DNA of 64,000 nucleotides from Pedobacter jeongneungensis (GTDB lineage: Bacteria; Bacteroidota; Bacteroidia; Sphingobacteriales; Sphingobacteriaceae). Positions 1 to 9,042 of the stretch are shown piece by piece. The DNA lies in assembly GCF_000633455.1 (NCBI RefSeq), contig NZ_AYMG01000001.1, positions 1-64,000 on the forward strand, in the 5' to 3' direction. The stretch's first letter is position 1. Each line of letters starts with the position of its first letter. The notes under the pieces are model-generated. The model was not told the origin of the DNA. It searched no databases and saw nothing but the letters and a program-made list of their open reading frames with translations. A program made the translations under genes and the position numbers.

Positions 1-124
1 GAAGCACCATGCGACGTTCAAGACCATTTTCTCTTGAGATTGTGGCCAGAGATTTATCTCCTTTTAAGATCTGATTGACGATAGCCAATTTAAATTCTAA
101 GCTATGCTTAACTTTTCTACTCAT
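1..124 (-). CDS. IS3-family transposase OrfA, N-terminal fragment (partial)
   Basis: Read on the minus strand from ATG at 124, the frame is open to the window edge and gives about 41 residues starting MSRKVKHSLEFKLAIV and continuing through KGDKSLATISRENGLERR. This is the N-terminal helix-turn-helix of IS3/IS150-type OrfA proteins, which bind the terminal inverted repeats; OrfB (DDE integrase), usually made by programmed frameshifting, would follow to the left. The gene is partial because of the window edge, and whether the element is complete cannot be judged. Confidence 0.75.
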   Translation of the reverse strand, partial: MSRKVKHSLEFKLAIVNQILKGDKSLATISRENGLERRMVL

Positions 125-167
125 AAAAATGCCCCCATAAAGTGTCTAACTTTTTGGGGGCACTGCA
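1..167 (-). mobile_element. End of an IS3-family (IS150-like) insertion sequence, cut by window edge
   Basis: The minus strand reads an IS end starting TGCAGTGCCCCC at about 167, followed by a short stem-loop (130-137 pairs with 155-162, TGCCCCCA/TGGGGGCA) and then a transposase OrfA start codon at 124. IS3-family ends begin with TG and have the OrfA start close to the left inverted repeat, which fits. Only the left end is present; the right end, OrfB and target duplication lie outside the window, so the exact outer boundary at 167 is inferred from the TG rule. Confidence 0.75.
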
Positions 168-261
168 TAAAAATTCTGAGGCTTTTTCATGTTGATTAAG
201 TATTTATAAATCGTGACTATTCATCATTAGCCTTTAGCAAACTGTGTATTCTGCTCCCAGC

Positions 262-305
262 CTAATGACCAATGACTAATGAACCAATGGCCAGGTAACT
301 AATGA
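262..305. repeat. AATGAACCAATG-type simple repeat
   Basis: The spacer between the IS end and aspS carries iterations of the word AATGACCAATGA / AATGAACCAATG. The same word recurs at about 12045-12083 and 12490-12525. No coding or RNA feature was seen in 168-307 apart from this. Confidence 0.5.
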
Positions 306-307
306 AA

Positions 308-2053
308 CTATAAATCAGTCTTAATCTTCAATTCTTTCAATTGTTTCTCATCAATGGTACTCGGGCTATCGATCATTACATCTCTACCAGAGTTATTTTT
401 AGGGAAAGCAATTACATCGCGGATTGAATCTAAACCTGCGAAAATTGAAGTTAAACGATCGAAACCGAAAGCAATACCACCGTGCGGAGGTGCACCAAAT
501 TCAAAAGCATCCATTAAGAAACCAAATTGCTTTTGTGCTTCTTCCGCACTAAAACCTAAATGTTTAAACATTAAAGCCTGCAATGCCCGGTCGTGGATAC
601 GGATAGATCCGCCACCAACTTCAGTTCCGTTGATTACCATATCGTAAGCATTGGCACGTACATTTTTAGGGTCAGTATCCAACAAAGCAATATCTTCAGG
701 TTTTGGCGAAGTGAACGGGTGGTGCATCGCATGGTAACGTTCAGTTTCTTCATCCCATTCTAAAAGCGGGAAATCCAATACCCAAAGGGCCGAAAATGTA
801 TTTTTATCACGTAAACCCAAACGGTTACCCATTTCTAAACGAAGCTCGTTTAGCTGTTTACGTACTTTATCAGTAGAACCCGCTAAAATCAACAATAAAT
901 CGCCTTTTTCTGTTCCGAAAGCTTCGCTCCATTGTTTAAGGTCTTCTTCGTTAAAGAATTTATCTACTGATGACTTAATTGTTCCATCATCGTTATGGCG
1001 GGCATAAATTAAACCTGTAGCACCAATTTGCGGGCGTTTAATAAAATCGGTCAGTTCGTCCAATTGTTTACGGGTATAACTTGCAGCACCTTTTGCATTG
1101 ATACCAACAACCAATTCAGCGTTATCAAACACAGGAAAACCTTTTCCTTTTACCAAATCGTTAAGCTCAACGAATTTCATTTCGAAACGGGTATCTGGCT
1201 TATCAGAACCGTATAAACGCATTGCATCTGCATATTGCATCCGCGGAACTTCTGGTAAATCGTAATTGCGCACTTCTTTAAATAAAGTACGGATCAATCC
1301 TTCAAAAGTATTTAATATATCTTCCTGTTCGATGAACGACATTTCGCAGTCAATCTGGGTAAACTCAGGCTGACGGTCTGCTCTTAAATCTTCATCCCTG
1401 AAACATTTTACAATCTGGAAATAACGGTCGAAACCCGAAACCATCAACAATTGTTTAAAGGTTTGCGGCGATTGCGGTAAAGCATAAAACTCGCCTTCGT
1501 TCATACGGCTAGGCACCACGAAATCCCTTGCACCTTCTGGTGTTGATTTAATTAATACAGGTGTTTCTACCTCAATAAAATCTAAGGCATCCAGATAACG
1601 GCGAACCGATTGTGCCATCTTATGACGCAAAACCAGGTTATTACGCACCGGGTTACGACGTAAATCCAGATAACGGTATTTCATACGCAACTCATCACCA
1701 CCATCTGTTTCATCATCAATCATAAACGGAGGTAATTTTGCCGCATTTAAAATCTCTAAAGCAGAAACTTTAATTTCTACATCACCGGTTGACATTTTTG
1801 GGTTTTTGTTGCTTCTTTCTACAACGGTACCAACTGCTTTAATTACAAACTCACGACCTAATGTACGTGCAGTTTCGCAAAGCGCTTTATTATCGTCCAT
1901 GTTAAAAACCAACTGAGTAATACCATAACGATCGCGGATGTCGATAAAAGTCATACCGCCTAAATCTCTTGATTTTTGTACCCAACCACATAGCGTAACA
2001 CTTTCGCCTAAGTTATTTAGGTTTAATGCGCCACAAGTTACTGTTCTTAACAT
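308..2053 (-). CDS. aspS: Aspartate--tRNA ligase
   Basis: Cytoplasmic class II aminoacyl-tRNA synthetase that charges tRNA-Asp. The 581 residues match the bacterial-type length. An N-terminal OB-fold anticodon-binding domain covers about residues 15-105 ([20 protein letters not shown]). The catalytic core follows, with class II motif 2 at about 217 ([16 protein letters not shown]) and motif 3 at about 524 (GIAFGFDR). The bacterial GAD insertion lies between them, roughly 290-410. Start at ATG 2053; the N-terminus MLRTVTCG is as expected for the family. It appears monocistronic, with the neighbouring regulator upstream unrelated. Whether it is discriminating or also makes Asp-tRNA-Asn cannot be told from sequence alone. 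Confidence 0.97.
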   Translation of the reverse strand: MLRTVTCGALNLNNLGESVTLCGWVQKSRDLGGMTFIDIRDRYGITQLVFNMDDNKALCETARTLGREFVIKAVGTVVERSNKNPKMSTGDVEIKVSALEILNAAKLPPFMIDDETDGGDELRMKYRYLDLRRNPVRNNLVLRHKMAQSVRRYLDALDFIEVETPVLIKSTPEGARDFVVPSRMNEGEFYALPQSPQTFKQLLMVSGFDRYFQIVKCFRDEDLRADRQPEFTQIDCEMSFIEQEDILNTFEGLIRTLFKEVRNYDLPEVPRMQYADAMRLYGSDKPDTRFEMKFVELNDLVKGKGFPVFDNAELVVGINAKGAASYTRKQLDELTDFIKRPQIGATGLIYARHNDDGTIKSSVDKFFNEEDLKQWSEAFGTEKGDLLLILAGSTDKVRKQLNELRLEMGNRLGLRDKNTFSALWVLDFPLLEWDEETERYHAMHHPFTSPKPEDIALLDTDPKNVRANAYDMVINGTEVGGGSIRIHDRALQALMFKHLGFSAEEAQKQFGFLMDAFEFGAPPHGGIAFGFDRLTSIFAGLDSIRDVIAFPKNNSGRDVMIDSPSTIDEKQLKELKIKTDL

Positions 2054-2206
2054 ATATAGTAATCTAAATTGAGCGGCAAAAATACCGATTTTGTTTTAAA
2101 GTTTAGAATAGAAGATTTAAGGAAATTTTGTGATAACCGATTTGCCTTTTTTTGACCACGAAGAACACAAAGAAAAAATAATACTATTTCAGTGCCTTGA
2201 TTGAAT

Positions 2207-2776
2207 TTATGCTTTTGATTTCAATCTGCTCAGCGTTTCTTGAGAAATATTCAGATAAGAGGCAACCATTTTATTCGGCATACGCATCACCACGTTTGGA
2301 TTTTGCGCCAGCAGCTGGCGGTAACGTTCAGTGGCGTCGAGCGTTATAAACGACATTAGGCGATTGGTGTTGGTTACATACGCATATTCCAGGTAATGGC
2401 GGTACAGTTTCTCCCATTGGGGAATAATTTTAAGCAGGAAGTAAAAGTCGTTCTGCGAAATGTAATATAGTTCGGTATCTTCTATGGCCTGCACAAATTC
2501 TTTTGAAGTTTCGTTGGTAATGAAACTGACCAAAGCAGTGGCAAACTGGTTTTCGAAAGCAAAATGCCTGGTGGCTTCGGTACCACCTTCAGTTAGGAAA
2601 AAAATCCGCAAACAGCCTTTGCCAACAAAATAAATCCGTTGGCTTGTTTCGCCCGGACTGATCAGGACTTCATTCTTCTTTACTTCCATTATTTTGAAAA
2701 AAGAGAATACAGTCTCCATATCCGGATCGCTGATTGTGATTTTTTCTCTTATATAATCTGAAAGCTGTTTGTGCAT
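2207..2776 (-). CDS. Crp/Fnr-family transcriptional regulator
   Basis: A 189-residue protein with an N-terminal cyclic-nucleotide-binding-like beta-barrel (about residues 20-115; LISPGETSQRIYFVGKGCLRI) and a very short C-terminal winged-helix segment (about 160-187; MPNKMVASYLNISQETLSRL). This layout is the usual one for Bacteroidota Crp/Fnr proteins, most of which have no known ligand. No cysteine cluster of the FNR iron-sulfur type is seen. It lies just downstream of a broken DUF2798 gene on the same strand, 32 bases away, and could be cotranscribed with it. Targets are unknown. A second, paralogous regulator lies at 43679-44248. Confidence 0.88.
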   Translation of the reverse strand: MHKQLSDYIREKITISDPDMETVFSFFKIMEVKKNEVLISPGETSQRIYFVGKGCLRIFFLTEGGTEATRHFAFENQFATALVSFITNETSKEFVQAIEDTELYYISQNDFYFLLKIIPQWEKLYRHYLEYAYVTNTNRLMSFITLDATERYRQLLAQNPNVVMRMPNKMVASYLNISQETLSRLKSKA

Positions 2777-2808
2777 TTAAATTTAGGCTTAACCAAATAT
2801 AATCATGT

Positions 2809-3032
2809 TTAGGTTTTCGAAGTTATTTTTTCGGCCAGCTTCCTTGCGTTGGGGATAATGATAAATGCCGCAAAATAGGCTACGGGCAGCATCACGCTCC
2901 ACGCTTTTAAAAATTTGATATCCAATCTTCACCAAAACCATAATTGCGCATTAGGCCAACAAAGGCCATAATTAAAGTCATGGGTATTACCACAAACAAC
3001 GTGTTGATGTATCTAAAGTATTCTTTTTTCAT
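2809..3032 (-). pseudogene. DUF2798 small membrane protein, single-base frameshift
   Basis: From ATG at 3032 the minus strand encodes MKKEYFRYINTLFVVIPMTL... and reaches a TAA at 2909-2907 after 41 residues (…DWISNF). The neighbouring frame continues directly with LKAWSVMLPVAYFAAFIIIP...KLAEKIT and stops at 2811-2809. Adding one T to the T run at 2909-2913 restores one protein of about 74 residues with two hydrophobic segments, the size and pattern of DUF2798 proteins. The break is therefore a one-base deletion in a homopolymer: a real recent inactivation, phase variation, or a sequencing error. Function of the family is unknown. Confidence 0.75.
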
Positions 3033-3127
3033 TTTTATAAAGTTTATATTTTTAATACTGCAAAAGTGCAGGTATCAAAAACCTTAAACTTTGATGTAGG
3101 TCAAAAAATTAGGAACTATACTTTATT

Positions 3128-3532
3128 TTAATACTTTTCTTCTAACACAATTTCGAGCGCAACCACTTTCCACTCATTCTTAATATTTTTCCAATGGTAT
3201 ATTTCTTCAGCCTGTATGGTCTGTTTTTTAGATAAAACGAGCATTTTAGGTTTTAAAAGAACCGATTTACGGGCTATTTTTTCGGTAAAAACATCATCTA
3301 CCATAGATGACTTTATCCGGTAATAACTGGAATGGATTTCTTTAGTCCCGCTCAAATATTTTTTTAAATCGATGGTAAAATCGCGTTTGTTTATGGTTGG
3401 TTTTTCAAACGGAGTATAAGTTAAGCTATCGTCAAACATAGCTGTATAAGCGGTTGCATCTTTATTCTCTAAGGCCAGGTTTGCTTTTTGGTGTAGATCG
3501 TTAATTGCTGAAATAATTAAATCGGTTTCCAT
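3128..3532 (-). CDS. SnoaL/NTF2-like protein, function unknown
   Basis: A 134-residue soluble protein without signal peptide. The N-terminal helix pattern (INDLHQKANLALENKDATAYTAMFDDSLTY) and the C-terminal strand pattern (ETYHW-like EEIYHWKNIKNEWKVVALEIVLE) resemble the cone-shaped NTF2/SnoaL fold, whose members range from small enzymes to ligand-binding proteins. No catalytic residues can be assigned. It is upstream of and on the same strand as the broken DUF2798 gene and the Crp/Fnr regulator, but a 95-base gap separates it, so a shared operon is only possible. Start ATG 3532. Confidence 0.65.
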   Translation of the reverse strand: METDLIISAINDLHQKANLALENKDATAYTAMFDDSLTYTPFEKPTINKRDFTIDLKKYLSGTKEIHSSYYRIKSSMVDDVFTEKIARKSVLLKPKMLVLSKKQTIQAEEIYHWKNIKNEWKVVALEIVLEEKY

Positions 3533-3660
3533 GGCATGAAGTTAATGGTTTGTATCAGGGTTTTCAAATTTATGATGATCCTGCATTCTATTTTCCACAA
3601 ATGTTAAACCGTAAAACTGCTTGTTTTGTATTGAGTATAAATTATTTTTGTGTTTTGAAA

Positions 3661-4480
3661 ATGAAAGGATAGTGTTTCATTGGTGCTGTAGTCCCGCCAT
3701 CCGCTTTATCCCGATTGGAAAAAATCGGGATGCACGCTTTTGTCGGGTTTAGTTAACAGCGGTTTGGCTTTCCTGCACCGGCCCAGGTTAAATAAACCTG
3801 ATTGGACGGACGCCAATTTCCTTCAAATTGGCTGGAGGGAAAGCAGGGCTGAAAATGCTAAAAGCACAGAACCACTCATTTCCTATTAATTATAAAATGT
3901 TTTTCATATTCCGGAGATGAAAAGATAGCATTTCATAGGTGCTGTAGTCCGCCATCCGCTTTATCCCGATTGGAAAAAATCGGGATGCACGCTTTTGTCG
4001 GGTTTAGTTAACAGCGGTTTGGCTTTCCTGCACCGGCCCAGGTTAAATAAACCTGATTGGACGGACGCCAATTTCCTTCAAATTGGCTGGAGGGAAAGCA
4101 GGGCTGAAAATGCTAAAAGCACAGAACCACTCATTTCCTATTAATTATAAAATGCTTTTCATATTCCGGAAATGAAAGGATAGCATTTCATAGGTGCTGT
4201 AGTCCCGCCGTCCGCTTTATCCCGATTGGAAAAAATCGGGATGCCCGCTCCTGTCAGGTTTATTTAACAAAGGTTCGTTTTCAATGCACCAAACTTGGTA
4301 TCTAAACCCGATCCGATAGCTATCGGATGCCGGGAAGAGCTTCCGATTCTTCATCGGAACTCGTACTAAAAAGCGGGAATGAAAATGCCAAAAGCACAGA
4401 ACCATTAATTTCCTATTAATTGTAAAATGCCTTTTTTTGGATATGAAAGGAGTTATTTCATAGAGCAATGATGCTTCCTT
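3661..4480. repeat. Mosaic tandem repeat, three units of about 255-271 bp plus a fragment
   Basis: Units begin at 3661, 3917, 4172 and 4443 with ATGAAA(A/G)GATAG. Units 1 and 2 are nearly identical. Unit 3 keeps the first ~75 and last ~70 bases but has a different central segment holding the palindrome CCGATAGCTATCGG (4313-4326). The fourth is a short truncated start. Each unit contains potential stems, for example CCCGATT/AATCGGG (3710-3716 with 3723-3729) and GCCAATTT/AAATTGGC (3812-3819 with 3825-3832). An open frame at 4217-4468 lies inside the repeat and is not credible as a gene. No gene is seen between 3533 and 4603 otherwise. Confidence 0.9.
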
Positions 4481-4603
4481 CCTCAGTATGAAAGTATATT
4501 TGATTCTATCTTAATACTGTATTAATATATTTCTAAACTTTTTTTCTACCTTGATGCAACGTTTTAAAATCCCTTATGTCTTATAATCAGAATATTCGAA
4601 ATT

Positions 4604-5161
4604 TTGGAAGCCGTATACATCGATAAAAACCTGGAACTAGTAAAAAAATGCATGCAGGGCAGCCGCGCAGCGCAGTTTGAATTGTACAAGCTGTATGCAA
4701 AGGCCATGTATAATGTGGCGCTGCGCATTTTAAATTATGAGGAAGAGGCTGAAGATGTTTTACAGGAAGCATTTTTGGATGCATTTACCAGAATTGTTGA
4801 TTTTAGACAGGAAACCACATTCGGACTTTGGCTAAAACAGATTGTGATTAACAAATCCATCAATTACCTGCGTAAACGCAAAATGGAATTTGTAAGTACA
4901 GACGAAATATCGGAAGTGCCGGATGAAGATAGTTTTGATGACAGTGAAGTGCAGTTACAGGCTGAAGAAATCAGAGCAGCCATTACCCAATTGCCAGATG
5001 GTTATAGGGTAGTATTGAGTTTATACCTTTTAGAAGGTTATGATCATGAAGAAATTGCACACATTTTAAAAATAAGTGAAAATACCAGCCGTACACAATA
5101 TATGAGGGCAAAAAAGAAGTTAAAAAGTATTTTAGAACAGAAAGGGATGAGAGATGAATAA
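4604..5161 (+). CDS. RNA polymerase ECF-type sigma factor
   Basis: A 185-residue sigma-70 family protein of the extracytoplasmic-function type. Region 2 covers about residues 20-90 (FELYKLYAKAMYNVALRIL, EEEAEDVLQEAFLDAF) and region 4 about 128-180 (LPDGYRVVLSLYLLEGYDHE with a C-terminal HTH, ILKISENTSRTQYMRAKKKL). The frame has no ATG at its start: TTG 4604 is used, because an ATG at 4576 is in another frame and hits a stop after 16 codons. The downstream gene overlaps it by 8 bases and has the look of its membrane partner, so the pair probably responds to an envelope signal and controls the following secreted protein among others. Confidence 0.9.
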   Translation: MEAVYIDKNLELVKKCMQGSRAAQFELYKLYAKAMYNVALRILNYEEEAEDVLQEAFLDAFTRIVDFRQETTFGLWLKQIVINKSINYLRKRKMEFVSTDEISEVPDEDSFDDSEVQLQAEEIRAAITQLPDGYRVVLSLYLLEGYDHEEIAHILKISENTSRTQYMRAKKKLKSILEQKGMRDE

Positions 5162-5681
5162 TAGATTAGAAACCTTTGTAAAGGATAACCGTAAGTCTTT
5201 TGATATTATGGAGCCATCGGCCGATCTTTGGGCAAAGATTGAACAAGGTTTAGATGCCAGAACGAAAAAAAAGCCGGTAAAGCTGTATTTATGGATGAGT
5301 GCAGCAGCAGCTATCGTAGTCGTTTTCGGTTTAGTTTGGTTATACGCCGGAAGGTTACAAAACAAAGATTTAGAAATAGCCGACGTTAGTGCTTCATACG
5401 CAAAAAAAGAAGTCCATTTTGCAGGATTAATTACTGAAAAAAGAGACAGTTTAGCCATTTTCGCCTCGGCAAATCCAGAATTATACAAAAAATTTACTGC
5501 CGACCTGAGAAAGCTTGATGAAGATTACGAAAGGTTAAAAGCAGAACTGCCAACCTCGCCCAACCAAACTTTTGTGGTAAAGGCGATGGTTAAAAACCGC
5601 GAAATACAACTACAGTTATTAAAACAACAATTATTGATTATTAACCAGGTTGACGATTACAAAAGGGTTAACCAAATTTAA
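5154..5681 (+). CDS. Probable anti-sigma factor / membrane partner of ECF sigma
   Basis: 175 residues with a cytoplasmic N-terminus of about 42 residues, one transmembrane helix at about 43-66 (LYLWMSAAAAIVVVFGLVWL) and a periplasmic part that is mostly charged and helical, possibly coiled coil (LRKLDEDYERLKAEL, NREIQLQLLKQQLLI). Its start overlaps the ECF sigma gene by 8 bases, which points to translational coupling. Gene position and topology suggest an anti-sigma factor; no zinc-binding HxxxCxxC motif is present, so it is not a ZAS-type anti-sigma. The exact role is inferred. Confidence 0.7.
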   Translation: MNNRLETFVKDNRKSFDIMEPSADLWAKIEQGLDARTKKKPVKLYLWMSAAAAIVVVFGLVWLYAGRLQNKDLEIADVSASYAKKEVHFAGLITEKRDSLAIFASANPELYKKFTADLRKLDEDYERLKAELPTSPNQTFVVKAMVKNREIQLQLLKQQLLIINQVDDYKRVNQI

Positions 5682-5832
5682 GCTGCAAGCAGCAAAAGCA
5701 AAATTAAATAATAGCAGAATCGGCCTTATACCCGATTCACGCTACTTAATACCAGGAGGGGTACGCTCACTACATTTAAATGTTTATGACCAGCCGGCAG
5801 GTGTAAACCTTAAATGTTTAACAATTAACAAC

Positions 5833-7119
5833 ATGAAAACAATAAAAATATTTCTGGCCTTTATGGCTTTAATCGCCGTAAAAACCAATGCGCAAGAAAT
5901 TGCGGTGAATAGTCCAACTGAAAAAGTAGTTGCAGAAGCTGCCGATAAATCGACTTCACTGGCTATGGTTAGCTATTCCAAATCAACACAAACAGGAAGC
6001 GATGCCGAACGTTCTAAATCTTTTAGCAAGAGTTTTAGCGTAGACAATAACGATAAGGTTAATTTAAATAACCAATACGGATCAATTACCATTAAAACCT
6101 GGGACAGGAAAGAAGTAAAGGTTGATGTAGATATTAAAGTTTACAGCAATTCGGATAGCGATGTACAAAGGCTGATTGACGGTGTGAATATCGACGCCAC
6201 TAAAAATGGCGATGTAGTTTCTGTTAAAACCAATATGGGTGATAGAAACGGACGTTATGGACGCAGTGTTAAAAACGGGGTAACCACCTGGAGAAGGGAA
6301 ATTAAAGTAATTTATACGGTATACATGCCTGCAGTAAATCCTTTAACCGTTTCGCAACAGTATGGAAGCGTAGAAATGGGTAACTTTGCTGGCCCAACTT
6401 CTTTAAAAGTAGAATACGGAAATCTGGTTGCAGGCAATTTAAGTAACGCCAACAACTACATCAATGTGCAGTACGGCAAATGTGATATCCAGGATTTAAA
6501 TGCTGCTGTGGTAAAACACGAATACAATGGTCCGGTAACTATTGGTGCGGTAGGTACCTTAGAACTTGATGCGGAATATGTTGCGGTAAATATCAATACC
6601 ATCAGAAAATCGGCTGATATTAAAGTTCAATATGGCAAAGGTTTAACCATTGGTACCATTGGCGGCAACTTGCTTTTAAATTCGGAATATGCGAAAGTAA
6701 ACATCAATACGGTTAAAGGTAATACGGTTGCTAAACAAGCTTATGGCGACTTAAATATTGCTTCAGCCGGTAAAATTGCGGTAAACGCAGAATATTCTAA
6801 TGTTACTTTAGGCACCTTAAATGGTGATGCGAATATCAATATGGATTACAACCGTCTAAGTGTAAATGAAATTACACCAGCCTGTAGAAACTTTACCTTT
6901 GGTGGCGAATATGTAAGTGTAAGCCTTGGTTTTGCAGACCGTTATAATGGAACTTTTAATGTTTCTACTTCTTATGCAGGCTTTAAATACGGCTCAAATG
7001 TAACATCAAGCATGGTGAGCAAAGATGATGAAACCAAAAAATATTCGGGCAAGATTGGCAGCGGTGGTGCTTCAAATGTATCTGTTAAAACTGAATATGG
7101 TTCGGTTACCTTTAAATAA
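5833..7119 (+). CDS. Secreted DUF4097-like repeat (adhesin-type) protein
   Basis: The frame is open from 5650, but the ATG at 5833 starts a clear signal peptide (MKTIKIFLAFMALIAVKTNAQ), giving 428 residues. The mature part is built from recurring strand motifs with tyrosine and glycine: QYGSI, QYGSVEMG, EYGNLVAG, QYGKCDI, EYVAVNIN, QYGKGLTIG, EYAKVNIN, AYGDLNI, EYSNVTLG, DYNRLSV, EYVSVSLG, EYGSVTFK. Each rung is about 19-22 residues, which suggests a right-handed beta-helix or solenoid as in DUF4097/DUF2807-type envelope proteins. It follows the ECF sigma/anti-sigma pair by 151 bases and ends at a clear terminator. Function in the cell envelope is inferred. Confidence 0.75.
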   Translation: MKTIKIFLAFMALIAVKTNAQEIAVNSPTEKVVAEAADKSTSLAMVSYSKSTQTGSDAERSKSFSKSFSVDNNDKVNLNNQYGSITIKTWDRKEVKVDVDIKVYSNSDSDVQRLIDGVNIDATKNGDVVSVKTNMGDRNGRYGRSVKNGVTTWRREIKVIYTVYMPAVNPLTVSQQYGSVEMGNFAGPTSLKVEYGNLVAGNLSNANNYINVQYGKCDIQDLNAAVVKHEYNGPVTIGAVGTLELDAEYVAVNINTIRKSADIKVQYGKGLTIGTIGGNLLLNSEYAKVNINTVKGNTVAKQAYGDLNIASAGKIAVNAEYSNVTLGTLNGDANINMDYNRLSVNEITPACRNFTFGGEYVSVSLGFADRYNGTFNVSTSYAGFKYGSNVTSSMVSKDDETKKYSGKIGSGGASNVSVKTEYGSVTFK

Positions 7120-7145
7120 AAATTTTCCAAGCTAAACAAACTATA

Positions 7146-7175
7146 AAGTCCTGCCGCATTGGTAGGACTTTTTTT
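7146..7175 (+). terminator. Rho-independent terminator after the beta-solenoid gene
   Basis: AAGTCCTGCC pairs with GGTAGGACTT (one G-T pair) around a GCATT loop and is followed by a run of T. It also rules out translation starting upstream at 7159 for the next gene. Confidence 0.85.
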
Positions 7176-7188
7176 ATATTTATCGCCG

Positions 7189-7734
7189 ATGAAAATTTAC
7201 CTGATTATTCTATTTTCTATTTTTGCTTTACCAGTATTGGCGCAAGATGCACCGGTTAAATGGGCTACTCAAGAAACTTTCTTCGAAGATTTAGCAGGCA
7301 AAGACCTCCCAGCTTTTAGCGGGTTAACCATTGATAAAAAACCATTTACCAATTTTGATTTAAAAAACCAGGTAACCGTAATTAATTTCTGGTTCGAAAA
7401 ATGCCCGCCCTGCATTGCAGAAATGCCAGAATTAAATAAACTGCTATCGAAATATGGCAAAAATGGCGTAAGGTTTATCGGCATTACACACGATAGCCCT
7501 GCAAGCGCAAAACGTTTTCAAAAACGGAATGGCTATAAATATAAAATCGTATCGTTAAGCAAGGATGAAATCCGCAGGTTAAATATCAATCACGGTTTCC
7601 CATCGAATATTTTAGTTGGCAAGGATGGAAAAATCATTTATGCTACGGCTAATATTTCGTTCTCCGATCCCCAATTTAAAGCAAAATCTGTACTTTTTGA
7701 AGAAAAATTAAAGGCGGAGTTAGAAAGGAATTAA
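7189..7734 (+). CDS. TlpA/ResA-like thioredoxin-fold protein, secreted
   Basis: 181 residues from ATG 7189, which follows a terminator and begins a signal peptide (MKIYLIILFSIFALPVLAQ). The mature domain is an AhpC/TSA-Redoxin fold with the active site Cys72-Pro-Pro-Cys75 in FWFEKCPPCIAEMPEL and the family's VKGVR-type strand (GVRFIGITHDS) after it, ending in GFPSNILVGKDGKI with the cis-proline loop. Such periplasmic thiol-disulfide proteins keep cytochrome c or other exported cysteines reduced, or mediate stress responses. Substrate unknown. It is a single gene. Confidence 0.88.
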   Translation: MKIYLIILFSIFALPVLAQDAPVKWATQETFFEDLAGKDLPAFSGLTIDKKPFTNFDLKNQVTVINFWFEKCPPCIAEMPELNKLLSKYGKNGVRFIGITHDSPASAKRFQKRNGYKYKIVSLSKDEIRRLNINHGFPSNILVGKDGKIIYATANISFSDPQFKAKSVLFEEKLKAELERN

Positions 7735-8412
7735 TAGGTTTTAACGGCTTGTGAGCGCCGGGAGGCCATGGATAAGGTATATTTTATCATTCTGAGTATT
7801 AATTTATTGCATAAAATTCAATATGAATGACTTATATAATTGATTGTTTTTTTGGCCATCAGAACGGTCTTGCCCCGGCTCCCCGCCACCAAAGGGCTCT
7901 TTCTTTTTGCTGCCAAAAAGACCAGCGAAGCTAGCTTGAATACCATTGAAAATATGAATACTGATGAAAAAACAAAAACCACCGGCTAAAAATTTTTCTT
8001 TCGAAGCCAGTAATATGGCTAATACAGTGTAGCCCGATCCCGATAGCTATCGGAATGTTAGGCCGGACTTTAGTAGAACGGAGATATGGTGCTATGGCCT
8101 AACTCGACGGGAAATGCATAGCTCCTCAAATTGCTCATTAATAAATAATTACAAAATAACGTCAATGGTAGATTTTATTTTCATAAAAAAACGAAAGGTA
8201 CAGTTATAGTTGGTCGTCATTTCACCGCAGTGGAGAAATCTTTAAACTATGTTAACAGATTTCTCCATTTCGCTACGCTCCAGTCGAAATGACGACCCAT
8301 CTATACCTTCCATTGGTTTCATGACGTTCAAATAGACACATCATTATATTAGAAATGCTTATCTTAGTTTTAAAACAGGCATTTTTTGCCTGATCATCCC
8401 TTTTCGCAAAAT
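7735..8412. other. Non-coding spacer with palindromic segments
   Basis: No credible gene. The palindrome CCGATAGCTATCGG at 8040-8053 also occurs inside the mosaic repeat at 4313-4326. At about 8212-8297 an imperfect long inverted repeat has GTCGTCATTTC at one end and GAAATGACGAC at the other, with GGAGAAATC/GATTTCTCC inside. A degenerate relative of this element lies at about 12205-12310. Confidence 0.6.
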
Positions 8413-9042
8413 ATGGATCTAAAAGAAAAATTCAGGCCCTTTGTTATCTGTGCTTCCATAATTGTATGGTTTTCGCTGGCACTTCAATTTAGTGTAAGTT
8501 TGAATCTTTCGGCTGGCAATTACCTGGAAACAACAAAAATATTTTTATCCTACTTCACCGTAACCACAAATATTATTGTTGCCTTTTGTTTTAGCTGTCT
8601 ATCTTTTCTTAAATGGAATGAGACTGAAAATCTATTTGCAAAATCCTCTACTTTAACTGCAATAACGGTGTATATCGTGGTAGTAGGCCTAATTTACAAT
8701 ATAATGCTAAGAGGCATTGTTTCTCCAGTGGGTTGGGCGAGGGCAGCAGACGAACTTCTGCACGTGGTAAATCCCTTGATTTTCCTGCTTTTTTGGATTT
8801 TCTTTGTTAAAAAATCAACCTTACAATATAAACAGGCCCTTTCATGGCTCATTTATCCATTACTCTATGTTATTTTTATTGTGATTAGAGGTTATCTGAT
8901 CAACAAATATCCCTACCCGTTTATTGATGTAGTGCAATTAGGCTACCCCAAAGCCATTCTGAACGCCATTATTGTAATCTTCATCTTTTGGCTTTTATCA
9001 CTCTTTTTCATCTTTATCGGAAAGAAAACTGCAAAGGTTTAA
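8413..9042 (+). CDS. Pr6Pr-family (FAR-17a/AIG1-like) membrane protein
   Basis: 209 residues, starting at ATG 8413 (the frame is open from a TTG at 8386, but M-D-L-K is the better start). Six hydrophobic segments are visible. Family hallmarks are FLSYFTVTTNIIVAFCF near the N-terminus, the acidic/His stretch RAADELLHVVNPLIFLLFW in the middle, and YPLLYVIFIVIRGYLINKYPYPFIDV near the end, which match Pr6Pr membrane proteins. The D-E..H residues in the middle resemble the catalytic Thr/His site proposed for animal AIG1 hydrolases, but function here is unknown. Its last 4 bases overlap the end of the convergent bestrophin gene. Confidence 0.78.
   Translation: MDLKEKFRPFVICASIIVWFSLALQFSVSLNLSAGNYLETTKIFLSYFTVTTNIIVAFCFSCLSFLKWNETENLFAKSSTLTAITVYIVVVGLIYNIMLRGIVSPVGWARAADELLHVVNPLIFLLFWIFFVKKSTLQYKQALSWLIYPLLYVIFIVIRGYLINKYPYPFIDVVQLGYPKAILNAIIVIFIFWLLSLFFIFIGKKTAKV

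Noticed and set aside
4217..4468. An 83-residue open frame on the minus strand
   Set aside because: It lies fully in the third unit of the mosaic repeat, with no recognisable domain, so it is treated as repeat DNA.
3661..4480. Possible CRISPR array because of the tandem units
   Set aside because: Units are about 255 bp with no short identical repeats or regular spacers, and no cas gene is present.
5650..5832. Upstream extension of the beta-solenoid gene
   Set aside because: The ATG at 5833 begins a clear signal peptide and the upstream part overlaps the anti-sigma gene and has no domain.
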